Below, piece after piece: positions 48,432-60,345 of a DNA stretch of 64,000 bases. How positions within the stretch are numbered: position 1 is the first letter of the stretch; every line of letters begins with the position of its first letter. The notes beneath the pieces are model-generated. The model was not told where the DNA came from. It saw only the letters and a list, made by a program, of their open reading frames with translations, and did not search any database. The stretch comes from Berberis thunbergii (taxonomy: Eukaryota; Streptophyta; Magnoliopsida; Ranunculales; Berberidaceae), in the NCBI GenBank assembly GCA_003290165.1, contig QNQO01000199.1:992001-1056000 (forward strand), read 5' to 3'. The translations under genes were made by a program, and so were the position numbers.

Positions 48432-49012
48432 GTACTAAAAAAACAGTATCTTAATCATAGTTCTAAAGTTTATAAACTCTGTATCTAATTTGTGCAAATT
48501 ACTATAAATAAAAATACTAAAAAAATAGTATCTTAATCATAGTTCTAAAGTTTATAAACTCTGTATCTAATTTGTGAAAATTACTATAAATAAAAAACAG
48601 TAATATTGATAGAGTTCTAAGATAATATAAACTCTAAAACTTATTGTACGAAACAATATGCTGAAATTAATTATACAAATAAAACCTAATGTAGAAAACA
48701 GTATGTTTAATATATTTGTACAAATTTATTGCACCAAAGAGTAGTTGAAACATATTCGAAGTCTGTAAGTAAAACCAAATATTTTTTTACCTGAGTGGAG
48801 TGCTCTGGATGTATTTGATAAATCAAACACCTTTTGACTAGAGTGATGTCTAGTATGTTTAATATATATGTACAAATTTTATTGCACCAAATAGTAGTTG
48901 AAACATATTCGAAGTCTGTAAGTAAAACCAAATATGTTTTTTACTAGAGTGGAGTGCTCTGGATGTATTTGATAAATCAAACACCTTTTGACCTGAGTGG
49001 TGTCTAGTACTG
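48432..49012 (-). repeat. Tandem duplications in the copia leader
   Basis: Two direct duplications lie between the integrase side and the 5' LTR core. A unit of about 88 bp (AGTATCTTAATCATAGTTCT...) starts near 48447 and 48527. A unit of about 154 bp (GTATGTTTAATATAT...GTGATGTCTA) starts near 48701 and 48856. They displace the 5' LTR's inner end, which no longer matches the 3' LTR below 49013. Confidence 0.75.
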
Positions 49013-49357
49013 TATGTAAAACTATGACTTTGTCTCTTTGCTTTTGTTGTTGTGATACAATCCTAATCGAACAAAACCCCCGACCCGTCTCGATCTGAGC
49101 CAGTCGAATAGTGGCAGCGGCGAGCGAGTGCATTGTATCTTATACTATCATATTAACATAGTCTTCGTGCATAAGGACCTATTCTACCCTTTGGTGACAC
49201 TATGTAACTAATACATAGTATATAAACAAGCTAAAATTATTTTACATATTAGATATGGCACCAAAGTAATTTTTAGCTCAAAGGACCTTATGTTATTAGT
49301 TTACATAATGTAAGATTTACTTATTCAATGAATATGGAAATACATAAACTTCCAACA
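49013..49357 (-). repeat. 5' LTR of the copia element (part)
   Basis: Matches 43830-44250 including ACTAATACATAGTATATAAAC and CATATTAGATATGG. The inner part is replaced by duplicated leader sequence. Confidence 0.7.
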
Positions 49358-49620
49358 TTATGATCATAAATATCAATCTAGATATATAGATATAATAAAA
49401 ATTAAGGTTTAATATTTTAAATAAATGGATATTTTTTACAAACCACCCGTTGTAATTCACTTTTCAAACAAAGGCCCTAGCGTTCAGAGTGAAGTGTTTT
49501 TTTTTTTAATGGGAGTTGTATTGGTGGATGTTGCAAGAAAATGATTTGAATCGTATTTTTTTTTAAATCTTTTGAAGAAAGTGAATACTAAAATTAAAAA
49601 AAATGAAGAATGGGACTTTT

Positions 49621-50467
49621 TGTTGGGATGAAGTTGGCTTGAATAGTCCCACATCAAGTAAGGTGTAGTTGTCACTAAGGTTTATAAGGGAGTGGTCCAT
49701 TCCCTAATAGTAACGAGGCATTTTAAGATAAAAATCCCACACCCGTGGACTGGATGGTAGGCCCAAGTTGCGGTGTTTAAGTTGGGGACAATATCGTTGC
49801 TATGTATAGTGGACTTAGGTGCGCACTCAGTGCACGCCAACAAGTTGTATCAGAGCCGATGGTTCGGCGGGGACTTGGCAAGTGGTATAAGGCGGCACAT
49901 TGTTGAAGGGATCAGGCGCGAGGTAGCGAGCCAGGTAGAGCATCGCATGTGCACGGTCCGCCGGATGAATGGATCCAGATTATGTTCCAAATCCTTGCCA
50001 AGAGAATGTATCCTACAAGTCCGGACGATGTGGAGTTAGTGCGGTGGTTGCGATTAAGGTGGAGACAATAACGCCTGGATAAGGTGGAGCCAATAACATC
50101 GGGATAGCAGCTCGTACACCGAGTGCTACCCATAGGATCGTGGTCGCACATGAGACTCGAGAAGGAGGTGTACTTCGAGATGTTGCAGACTAGTGGATGG
50201 ATTGTAGGATGTGTGACGATTCGCCCCAGAGGTGGAGATTGTTGGGATGAAGTTGGCTTGAATAGTCCCACATGAAGTAAGGTGGAGTTGTCACTAAGGT
50301 TTATAAGGGAGTGGTCCACTCCCTAAAAGTAACGAGGCCTTTTAAGATAAAAACCTCACACCGGTGGGCCAGATAGTAGGCCAAAGTTACGGTGTTTAAG
50401 TTGGGGATAATATCGTTGCTATGTATAGTGGACATAGGTGCGCACACGCGCTTAGCGCACACCAACA
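49621..50467 (+). mobile_element. Complete TRIM retrotransposon
   Basis: LTRs at 49621-49842 and 50239-50467 (TGTTGGGATG...CCAACA) are about 90% alike, with a 396-bp non-coding interior. A primer binding site TTGTATCAGAGC (49845-49856, one or two bases off the initiator-Met form) and a polypurine tract CAGAGGTGGAGAT precede the right LTR. The perfect 5-bp duplication CTTTT flanks it (49616-49620, 50468-50472). The orientation is set by PBS and polypurine order. Confidence 0.95.
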
Positions 50468-50783
50468 CTTTTTTAACAATGATATATAGGCACAACCAAG
50501 TCGGACAGAAAAATTCTGTTTGATGCAATGACAACAACCTTTCATAGTGAAGAATGGATTTAGACAATGGTAATTTTCATTTGTCGCCATGGTAGAGACC
50601 CTAAAAGAATTGAAGAAATGAGATTAGTACATTTGTTCATGAAGAGAATGGAGAGAGAGAATGAAGGACATTAACTAGAAAACTTACACTCATGTTAGTA
50701 TGATTCTTTGATTAGATATGATTGGTCGAGGTAGACATCTCATATCACAAGCTCATTGGATGTTATGTTTTCTCAAGATTGAG

Positions 50784-50910
50784 CCAATGGCATGACAGCT
50801 CAACGGTTAGAGCTTGGCGGATGGTACCACTAGGTCATGGGTTCAAACCAAGCTTGCGGCATCTTTATGGGTTCTAGGATCCTATAAAACCATGCTTGCC
50901 TTTCAAAAAA
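50784..50910 (+). mobile_element. tRNA-derived SINE, family 1, copy B
   Basis: The head matches copy A at 42251: CCAATGGCATGACAGCTCAA, then box B GGGTTCAAACC and GCGGCAT. It lacks about 40 bases of the body and ends in an A-run. Perfect 9-bp duplication AAGATTGAG at 50775-50783 and 50911-50919. Confidence 0.9.
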
Positions 50911-50919
50911 AAGATTGAG

Positions 50920-51612
50920 GCAAAAAGTAGGCACGAGCGACAGGGATGATAGACTGCATGGGCTTATCTGCAAATAAAAAAAAAAAAAAAAGGAAGCAAG
51001 TTGACCCTCAGTTTCTCTTCATTTCCATTTGAATGAAAGTAAAGGTGGAGTTACAGAGATCTAGGATTTCAATAAAGAACCCTAGATTTTAGGTTTTGAA
51101 GTAATTCGAGTGAAGAAGGCATTGTAATAACTAGATAGAATATGGATTTCAGACTTTTACAAGAGATATTTTTTATTTTATTTTTCAAAGTAAAGGAAAC
51201 AACTATCGTGTGATTAAGAAGTATTGTTGTGTGACTATGACCTGAGGAAGGTGTTAGACAAACTTTTTGTTTCTATCAGAAATGCTAGTTTTTTTTATAG
51301 ACATTCCCCTCTAGTTATAGCTTAAACACATCTAATTTATGCACCACCCAAATGGTCCCATTCTTCATACTCATAGACTGACCTTCTCCAGGGTATTTTC
51401 ACCACCAATTAACAATCTTTGGCTGCAAGAGAGACCTAACCATCAAAAGTAAGAGAGATGGCACCTAATAAGAAGCCATTACCAAGCGCATACTGATGTA
51501 AAATTTAAACCTTTTTCGTAAGCACACGAATCGAGCATTAGTATATCTTGTGACTACAAGGTAAAATCCACAGGTATTGCTTATAATAAAGCTTTTTCAA
51601 AATACTTCTAAC
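50920..51612. other. No gene recognised
   Basis: AT-rich spacer between the SINE and the Harbinger element, with an A-run at 50976-50993. Confidence 0.4.
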
Positions 51613-51885
51613 AGGGATATTCAATTATGGATTTTAATAGACTGTGAAAGATTTTAAAATCCATTAAAATATAGGGGTATTCAATTAAGGATTTAAAATA
51701 ATACATGTAAATCTAGGGGTATTCAAATACAGATTTTTAAATGATTGTTTTATAATCCATCAAAATCAGGGGGTATTCAATTCATGATTTTCAAAAGTCT
51801 ATCAAAATTAGGGGGTATTCAAAAGACAGTGAATTTCGATGGATTTGTTGAATTGGTGGACTTTGAAGGATTTGTGTGTGAAAGA

Positions 51886-51893
51886 TATAAATA
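51886..51893 (+). promoter_or_regulatory. TATA box of the Harbinger element
   Basis: TATAAATA about 270 bases inside the left end, followed by a pyrimidine-rich leader. A plausible core promoter for the transposon transcript. Confidence 0.45.
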
Positions 51894-53380
51894 CCAAAAC
51901 CCTTTTCAAATCCAGCTTCTTCCCCTCGGATTTCAATTTCTCTCCTCCTCTCTCCCACCTACACTCTGTGTTTTGGGTTTCTGCTTCGACTCCAGTTTCT
52001 TCTTTGTCTCAGGTATGTTTCCAACTGTTTTTCTCTTTTTTATTTGTTTTCGCCGTGTTATTCAAAAACAAAAAAAAAAGTTTTGCTTTGTCGTGTTTCC
52101 ATTTTTTAAGGGTTTTTTCACGCTGCTGAACACAAAAAAACATAACAAGGTTTTTTTTTCTTTGAACTCTGTCTCTTTCTCAAACGCAAAGAGCTATCAA
52201 CCAATAAGTACTACAAAAATAAACAATCGGTACATGGCTTGGAAGAAGCTTTTCCATTGAATAGCAAGGGAAACCACAATCACAAAAGCACATCTTGACT
52301 TTCAAGACAAAAGCACAATCATCCATTGAATAGCAAGGGAAACAAAACCACAATCAGTACAAAAGCACCTCTTGAGCCACACATTATGGAGTCGATCAGT
52401 GATGAGTGCAAGCTGGAAGGAGAGCTTGGTTGAGTCGATCGGTGATGAGTGAACCCTAATGATGACCAGAACAGAAGATCAGAGAGAGATAGCATCGTCG
52501 AGGAGACGAATGACATCTCGAGTGGCTTGAGGGATGCGAAGTAGAGATGTAGCGCTGTGCTTCATGCTCCTCAAGTGAAGAAATGATCTCTTTGGACATT
52601 TCCCTAAAGCTTTTCATTTCTAGATCTACCTATTGTTTTTTTAGTGATGATGAATCATATTGCGGGTGACGAAATTGGGTCGCAACAACACTGTTGATCT
52701 CTTCTGGTTTCGGTGGGTAACCATAAGTTGATCTCTTCTTGTTTCGGTGGTTAACCATGAACTGATCTCTTTGGAAGGGGAGAGGGAGAGAGCATGGGCT
52801 GATCTATTTGGAAGGGGAGAGGGAGAGGCAAAGGCAGAGAGCATGAGTTGATCTCTTCTGGTTTTGGTGGTTAACCATGAGCTGATATCTTTGGAAGGGG
52901 AGAGGGAGAGGGAGACAGGAGTGGATGTGTGTGGGGGAGATTTGGTTGAAGAGTTATTATAGTGTGAGGAGATGAAGGTCGGTTTAAGTGGAGTAGGTGT
53001 GGATGTGTTTATAATGTGACCGAGAGTTACAATTTTACAACTTTAACTGAGATATTTCATAATGAAAGAACATAAACTATTGTTTATAATGAAAGAACAT
53101 AAACTTTAGCTGAGATATTAGTAGTGTACTGTTGATAAACTATTGTTCATAAACTTTAGCTGAAATATTAGTAGCCTACTGTTTATAATGAAACAACATA
53201 AATTAGCTATTTTTTTTATTGTATATGTTGGTAATGTTTATTAACATTTAATGTTTAGAAATTGGTAGTTGTCATACTATTTGATATAAATGGTATTATC
53301 TACTCTGTAATAATATTGAAATTACCTACTTTGTGATTTATGTTAAAATCTTTGGAAATTGTTATCTATTAGCATCATAA

Positions 53381-54410
53381 ATGGGGAGATTCAAAGCAAG
53401 GAAAGGGGCAATAAAACCAGTGGACCTTGCAAGAGAGCAAGATGTTGTTAGGACTACTTGTTGAAGGCATCAAACATGGTTGGCGTGATGCTAGAGGTGC
53501 AATAAGCAAGCAGATTGTAGAAACCAAAATACTTTCAATTCTCAATGAAAAGCTAGGGTACCAAAAAATCTATAAACACTATCAGAACCGAATGAAATGG
53601 TTTAAGAACCAATATCAAACTTTTGTTGATCTTTTGCGCTATAGTTCTGGATTTGGATGGGACGCTGTCTCAAAGAAGTTCACGGCTGATAATGAAGTAT
53701 AGGAAGACTACTTTAAGGTGATATGTTATTTATGTTTAATTTTATTTTATATTGATAAATTACACCTTCATAATATTAATAATATATTTTTTGTTCTTTT
53801 TCTAACAGTCCCACCCAAACATGAAAAATCTTCGCAATGAATCATTTGAAAATTACGAGGATTTGCAAATTCTTTTTGGCAATGGAATAGCTGCTGGGAA
53901 AAATGCACTTGGATTGGGCAATAGTACCGATGCTATAACATATGGACTTGAAGAAAATGAGAACGTGTTTGATGATAACAATGAGGTTTACGAAACGTCA
54001 TACCAAACTCTGTCACTTAGCGATTATACTTCACCGCCTTTCCTAGATACAAATTTGGAGGCCCATACTGAAAAGCTTTTTCAAAGAAAGAAAGATATAA
54101 CAGAGTATCAAACATATGGTACCCCAACTTAGACCTCCACTCGAGCTGATCTTCTTGAAAAAGTTTGGGTTGACATGGATTCAATTAGTACAATTGCCAG
54201 TGAAATTCAAGGAATACACGGCCTAATGAAAAAATAGAACATGATAGAGAAAAAAACAACATTTGGAATTCAATCAAAGAGATTCCAAACATGGATAATC
54301 ATGCTCGTTTCAAAGCACTTGAATTGGTTAATAAGTTGGGAATGAAAGACGCATTTGTGAAAATGTCACTTGAAGAACGTTTGGCGTGGATACAGTACAA
54401 TATGAAATGA
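53381..54410 (+). pseudogene. Harbinger ORF1, Myb/SANT-like DNA-binding protein
   Basis: ORF1 binds the transposon ends and helps import the transposase. The start at 53381 reads MGRFKARKGAIKPVD; after a frameshift near 53430 comes EGIKHGWRDARGAISKQIVE, then NEKLGYQKIYKHYQNRMKWF and FGWDAVSKKFTADNEV, the trihelix-like Myb/SANT domain. The usual Trp of DEVW is now TAG (53700-53702). A 91-base GT-AG intron (53718-53808) precedes SHPNMKNLRNESFENYEDLQ. A second stop at 54130 separates the C-terminal part (LLEKVWVDMDSI). Few lesions, so decay is fairly recent. Confidence 0.8.
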
Positions 54411-54689
54411 GTATGGTTATTTGGTATAATGTTTAACATTTTCGAGTGTCTTGAAACTATTAATGTTTTTATCTTATGTTTGGAATTTTTGTTAAGATTT
54501 TTTTTATTGGATATTGTGTTTAAGAATTTGGTGAATGTTAAGACTTGTTTGTTTTAATATTATACTTTGATTTATGTGCAATTAGGTGATATCATTTATT
54601 TTTCAGTGTTAGCTCACTCAATTTTGTCTTGGCTATACATAAAAACATGTATGTTCATTTTTATTTATAATTATGCGATTCATTTATTT

Positions 54690-56033
54690 AGGTGATTTTA
54701 TAATGTCTCAAATGGAAGACGAAGAATTGGAGGAAATGTATTATGAAACCATAAAGTTGTTAATGATGGAAATAGAAGCAACTACTAAAGTTTTAAATGC
54801 ATTAATGATTATCATAGAAGACGACCAGGTTGAACGTCCAATCCAACAACCAATTACAAGAACTGGATACAATTATATACATAAAGTATTAAGTGAGGAT
54901 CCTCAATACTTTCGGTAGTTATATCGTATGTATCCTGGTGTGGTTATGAAGCTATGTAATATTGTTAGAGAGACCGAATCTGAAAGACACAAGATTCATA
55001 TGTGTTGAAGAAATGCTTGCAACATTTTTGCTTATTGTTGGTCAAAATTCTCGATATTGTCAAACTAAATACACATTTAGGAGATCACATTTCACAACAA
55101 GAAATTTTTTTAACAAAGTTCTTATGGCCTTAAACACAATAGCACCAGAGATGATGGCCAAACCTAGATCCACAACGATGGTTAAAATATTGGAGAGTAC
55201 GCGATTTTACCCTTACTTTAAGGTAAGTACTAAATGTTTTATTATTGTTATTATTATGTTTGTGAAATCTATAATTTATTTTAGGATTGCATCGGAGCTA
55301 TAGATGGCACACACGTACATGCATTGGAAACAAAGCGTGAAGTTGCTAGTTATCATGATCGACACGGAAATATATCACAAAATGTATTAGCTGCTTGTAA
55401 CTTTGGTTTGGAATTCATATACCTTCTAAGTGGATGGGAAGGTTCAGCACATGATTCTAAAGTGTTAAATGATGGTTTGTCAAGGAGTAGTAACAGACTT
55501 CATGTCCCACAAGGCACATATTTATTTCTTTTATTCTATAATATATGTGTGTGTGGTGAATTTTCAGAAAAATATTTCTTAGTTGATTGTGGATTTGCAA
55601 ATCATCTCAATTTTTTAACTCCATTTCGAGGTGTTCGATATCATCTCCAAGATTTTGCTGGTCATGGTCGCGACCCCAAAATCCAACTGAGTTGTTCAAT
55701 CTTCGTCATGCGCCATTGAGAAATGTAATTGAGAGTATATTTGGTATATTTAAATCACAATTTACAATTTTTAAGTCTATGCCTCCATTTCCATAAAAAA
55801 AAACACAAGTGGAGTTAGTGCTAGCGTGTGTAGCATTGCACAACTTTCTTCGTAAAGAGTGTTGTTCTGATGAATTTCCAATTGAAGAAGGCGACGAGCC
55901 TTCATCACCATCAGAAGAAGAAAAAGAAATTTTTCAAACCCAAGATCAACAACGAAAGAATGCTAATGAATGGAGAGCAAATATAGCTTCAGATATGTGG
56001 GGAGATGTTGTGAGTGTCGGGAGTCAACGATGA
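54690..56033 (+). pseudogene. Harbinger DDE transposase (DDE_4), lightly damaged
   Basis: The transposase cuts and pastes the element. Its N-terminus (54702 on) is acidic; TAG at 54916 interrupts before LYRMYPGVVMKLCNIV. The catalytic triad can be placed: Asp in GAIDGTHV (55303-55305), Asp in GSAHDSKVL (55452-55454) and Glu in NVIESIFG (55731-55733). Intron 1 is 55223-55284 (GT-AG). Intron 2 appears to be 55514-55567 with a GC donor, joining PQ to KYFLVDCGFANHLNF. A frameshift near 55690 and a stop near 55797 precede VELVLACVALHNFLRKECC and the stop ending at 56033. Restoration would need only a handful of changes. Confidence 0.85.
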
Positions 56034-56527
56034 GCAATAAAGAGAGAGCAATTTTTCTTATTTATCTATTTATTTTTTTATTGGAGAATTATTTGCATTG
56101 TTTCTTCTTTTCAAAAGAAAAATAGTTATTTGTATTACTTTTGGACCATATTCAATATATTAGAATTTTTTTTATTTTAAAGTAAAATTCATGTAGCTAC
56201 AAATGATTGTTTTATTGATATTTTAGGGATGTTTTATGATTTATGTTAACATGGATAACAATGTAGGTGACGTTCTTTCATAACTTCCTATGATTAATAG
56301 CATATTCATAAGAATTTACATAAATTCATAAGAATCAATACAAATCCATAACAATCCTTTATAAAATTTAGAAAATCCAATAATAAAAATCCATCAAAAT
56401 CCACAAAATCCAGTCATTTAAAATCTATCAAAGTTCAGTGGATTTTGTAAACTCCTTTGAAATATTTTAAAATCCATGAGATTTAAAAACCTTCACAGTC
56501 TATTAAAATCCATAATCGGATAAATCT

Positions 56528-58407
56528 AAACTAAACAACAATAATCAATAATTACTTAGTCTTTTTTATAATACTAAAGGAAAATTAATTGAAACAACCT
56601 ACAAAGAAAACATGCCAAGACTACGGAATTCACCATAATTCTATATCATGCTCAAGTTAATTTGGTTATCCTATAAAATCAACTAGCACCGTAACCCACC
56701 CATGTTATTGCCAATTTGAATGCTTAACTTTGAATAAACTTAAATTATAGTAAAAGATACTAAACTTTCTTCGTTTTAAAATCCTAAGCATTAAATGTTA
56801 AAGAATTTAACCTAAGCACACATAATCAAAGCAATTTAGTGCTAGAAAATCACATCTCTAGCTATCAAACATACACGATATAAAAGACAAAAGCTATCAT
56901 GAATACTTTAGTTGTGAAAAAGTAAAAATTTTAGCCATAAAAATGAATATAAAATAGCTTGAACTAACCTAAACAAAGCACTCATCATGGCTTCATCATT
57001 TTTCTTCTTGATTACGAAAAATTTTGTTCAAAATGGATTCTCAATTCCCTAAGCATATTATTTTATTATGTTTAATTTATAGGCTCACAAAAGAGTCCTA
57101 AATCAATTAGGAATATGCTAAAAGCATCCAGAGAAAAACACAAGCATTCCTTTTATTCGGACTAATCCTAATTCTATAGAACTATAAATTATGCAATTTT
57201 TCAAAAATGTTAGTTGATAAAAAATCAATATGACCCAGAAACAAAGTATAAAACCACGTAAATGGAAATATGACAAAACAAATCTGGAAAGCTAAAGTAT
57301 AAAAAAAAAATTCATATTGTTTATTGAGATTTATATTTTTCCAGTTTTTTGTAGTGGTTCTTTTAGTAAAGATTCTAGCAGTTGAGGAAAGTTAAAATAA
57401 AGCTAGTGGTGGAGTTCGGTATTGTTGTCCCGCTAGAATGATGTCTAGCTTTCCAACCAATAAAAATGAAGTACTTTCGGGCTAAAGTATAAAATCAAAT
57501 ATACAAATTTGTTAATTGGGTACTAGCTTAGCTCGTAGACTAATAGCGGATGGTATCATAAGTCATGGGTTCGAACCCTACGGACAACATTTGGGGTGGG
57601 AGATGTTAGGGGATTTTAAAAAAATAAACAAATTTGCATGAAACACCCTTTAAAATAAATGGAAATTCATCCAAATTTGTAAATCTTTTCACTTCCACGA
57701 TTTCTCTCCACCAACAAAGGTTTCAGTTTCTCTCTTACCTCTTCTATTCAGATCTTCCACAAGCTCTAGAACCAAATCGTTAAAATTCTCAACCCTAAAC
57801 ATCACCATCATCTTCTTATCGTTAATGTTGAAGGAGTTATATGGAAGAATCACGAGTCGTGAAATAATTAATTTAGTTAGAAAAAGTATTATCAAAAGAT
57901 AAAAACCATTTTCAGACATTTGTTCTTCTATTGTAGCTAAAAGTGATTTCTTGAGAATACTTTAAAAAAAATGAGGATGTTTTTCCAAGGTTCTAAACTG
58001 TGTGTGAGAAAAAATAGAAAAAAAAATTTTCTAACAAACTTTCCTAAGTTTGGCGGGTGTAATCTTTTATTTAAACAAAACTAGAATATCTGTGATATTG
58101 TGAATCATTCCTTATATATTTCTAGTCTTGTAATTGCTTGGACAGTTGGACACGAAACAATGGGGACAGGAAAACTTGACTCGCTTGTGGTGGGTGAAGT
58201 GGGATGAGAAAATAGTAAAATGATTTAAGATAAAGGCATATTAGGAAATGTTTGATTTTGAATAGGCATAGTTTGCATCGGTAATGATGATACAACAAAA
58301 TAGACCGATCATCACAGTCATACATGTGGCAGTGAACGTCCATCGCGAGGATACAACGTCCCATATATTGGGCCAACTCATAGAATCCAAGAAGAATAAA
58401 GTCAACC
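56528..58407. other. Spacer with one SINE, otherwise unrecognised
   Basis: AT-rich. Apart from the SINE at 57512-57627 I see no family. Minus-strand frames at 57689-57919 and 58122-58430 have no recognisable motifs. Confidence 0.4.
57512..57627 (+). mobile_element. tRNA-derived SINE, different head
   Basis: Box A TAGCTTAGCTCGTAGACT and box B GGGTTCGAACCC with a short body and an A-rich end. Perfect 9-bp duplication ACAAATTTG at 57503-57511 and 57628-57636. The head shares GCGGATGGTA-CAT with family 1 copies, suggesting a related family. Confidence 0.85.
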
Positions 58408-58854
58408 ACTGAGGCCCGGACAAGGCCCACTATAAGAAGATATAATTAAAGCCCAAATCCAAGCCCGGACGAATCAAAGCCCAAATTCAGGCCTAACGTG
58501 AGTTATCTCATAAATAAGAGGAACACTGCACCAAAAAGAGTACGTCGTGAAGGGAGTTATGCCTCCACTAACACATCTCCATCAAGGAGGAGACTGTTAC
58601 GAGAAACTTCTCCTTCCGTTGCACCTCACATGCTTAAGTCACGCAGAGAATTAACCACGACCATATCAAAAGGTAAAGGGAACATTCGACACAGGTATGC
58701 AACTTTAACTGAATTTTGTCCAGATTTACTTCCTTCAAACAGATTTACTTGTTTAAGCATCGGAGTGCCTTCAACCACCAAAAAGGTGGTCCTTGGCAGT
58801 CTAACATCTATTTTGCAGGTCAAACTCATAGGAGGACGATTTTTGGACGCATCA
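58408..58854 (+). repeat. Probable 5' LTR of the gag-only element
   Basis: The inner end GGACGCATCA is fixed by the PBS. The outer end (TGAGGCCCGGAC at about 58408) is a guess. A TATA-like ATAAATAAG lies at 58510-58518. A frame at 58498-58902 is not considered coding. Confidence 0.5.
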
Positions 58855-58857
58855 GTT

Positions 58858-58876
58858 TGGCGTCGTCCATGGGGAA
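58858..58876 (+). other. Primer binding site, tRNA-Asp type
   Basis: TGGCGTCGTCCATGGGGAA, close to the tRNA-Asp PBS seen (on the other strand) at 5671-5688, three bases after the LTR end. Confidence 0.75.
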
Positions 58877-59061
58877 CGGTGAGTTTCTTTTCTAAAAATT
58901 AGATCCACAATGACAAAGTTCACCAGAATCTGATAGACAACCAACAAGTTGTCAGAACAAATAACACACCCTACAGATCCCTAATACGATGAAGATAACA
59001 ACTCTCCTCTTGGCGATGATGTATCACAAGCAGCTCACGAACAAGAAACAACCCTAATCAT

Positions 59062-60345
59062 TTGGCCACATCCGGTAACGCTGCCACAAATCCACGGGTG
59101 GACCTGCTTATATTCCAAATGAACTACATGACAAAGATGTTGGAGAAAATCACTCAGGAGCGCATCCAGCCAACTGATCTTGTCCAGGCACCGCCCCAAC
59201 AAAACTTCGCCAACCCAACTCAAATGAGCGACGAAGTCACAATAGAACCCCAACAGGGAAACTTCGAGAACAATGAACCCCTCCAAATCAAGACTCAACA
59301 GTGTCACGAAACGCTTGCTGAGATTTTGTTCATAATTGGAGTCTCTGATCACAATATGATGTACGAATTAGCCAAGCCGTCATTCTCCGATGCGCTCATG
59401 AAGACTAACATGCTGAAAAAGTTCACTCCGCCAAAGTTTGAAGTACATGATGGTACCACCAACCTAACGAATCACCTGAGACACTTCCACCACATGATGA
59501 CATTGAAAGAGACCACGGAGTCGATCCTGTGCAGAACACTTCCGACTAGCCTTACCTCCACGGCAATAAATTGGTTCAACAGCCTACCACCAAGATCAGT
59601 AGACTCCTTCTAGGCGTTAGCCACCGCCTTCATCAAGATATTCATCGAAATCCAACGGATGAGGAAAGGACCACACTACCTCCTTCATGTCAAACAGAAA
59701 CCCTAAGAGACAATACTGGAATATGTCACTCATTTTACCAATGAATTGACAATGATCGATGGATGCAGCGACAACACATCCGCCGCAACTTTCACTGTCG
59801 GGTTAAAGAGAGACCCCTTCTTTGACGCTCTCAACTTAGAACCTCCCAAAAGCATGGCGATCTTGCTGAAAACAACCCAAAAACACATTTTTCTTGAAGA
59901 GATGAAAGCTTCCAAGAGAAAAAATGAACTGGAAAGAAAAAATCATTCAAGTAAACAAGAAAGGAAGGAAGAGGAAGGCGAGATGATGGACCATGGGAAG
60001 ATAGCGGTCAATCAAAGAAACATCGAAGCGGCGGAAGGATTGAGTCCAACCAGTGGGAATCTCGGAAGTCACAATCGGCACGACCCAATCATGAACGGAT
60101 AACCAGCATAATGAAAAAGGAATACAAACCATACACAACCCTACAGCCTAGCCGAAATACATGGCGAATTGGGATAACATCACTTGGCCACCCAGAATGA
60201 GAGGAAACCGAGAAATAATAGACAAAAATAGGTAGTGTTCCTTCCACAAGGATCATAGGCATGATACCGAGGACTGCTACAAGATGAAAGAAGAAATCGA
60301 GCACTGGATTCAAAGAGGACGACTCAACAAATTCATTGGAATGCC
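59062..60345 (+). pseudogene. Tat-type gag, near full length but interrupted
   Basis: Gag builds the particle. The 59062-59613 frame contains KFTPPKFEVHDGTTNLTNHL, ILCRTLPTSLTSTAINWFNS and LPPRSVDSF, the capsid-like core of Tat gags. A TAG at 59611-59613 is followed in the same frame by ALATAFIKIF; a second stop near 59706 precedes ETILEYVTHFTNELT. The next segment (59746-60102) has VGLKRDPFFDALNLEPPKSM and a Lys/Glu-rich, likely coiled region. Past further stops, CSFHKDHRHDTEDCYKMKEE (near 60238) is the nucleocapsid zinc-knuckle-like block, then RGRLNKFI. Three or more lesions make it non-coding now. Confidence 0.85.

Larger units (their letters stand above)
43783..49357 (-). mobile_element. 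Degenerate Ty1/copia retrotransposon
   Basis: On the minus strand the order is 5' LTR (49357 to about 49013), leader, integrase, reverse transcriptase, RNase H, polypurine tract and 3' LTR (44250-43783). The integrase-before-RT order is diagnostic of copia. The 5' LTR start TGTTGGAAGTTTATGTATTTCCA and 3' LTR start TGTTGAAAATTTATGTATTTCC match, and both LTRs share GTATGTAAAACTATGACT and ACATAGTATATAAACAAGC blocks. Stops occur throughout. No matching target duplication was found. Confidence 0.85.
51613..56527 (+). mobile_element. Nearly complete PIF/Harbinger transposon
   Basis: Inverted ends share ATTATGGATTTTAATAGACTGTGAA (left from about 51626; right complement at 56493-56517). A TAA stands next to both ends, the expected 3-bp target. 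Five subterminal copies of AGGGGTATTCAA-like sequence lie at 51613-51820. It encodes both proteins of the superfamily in plus orientation, ORF1 (Myb/SANT-like) then the DDE transposase, each with a few lesions. Total length about 4.9 kb. Confidence 0.85.

Noticed and set aside
51745..52260. 171-codon plus-strand frame
   Set aside because: It overlaps the Harbinger subterminal repeats, TATA box and pyrimidine-rich leader; no motif and Phe-rich from T-runs.
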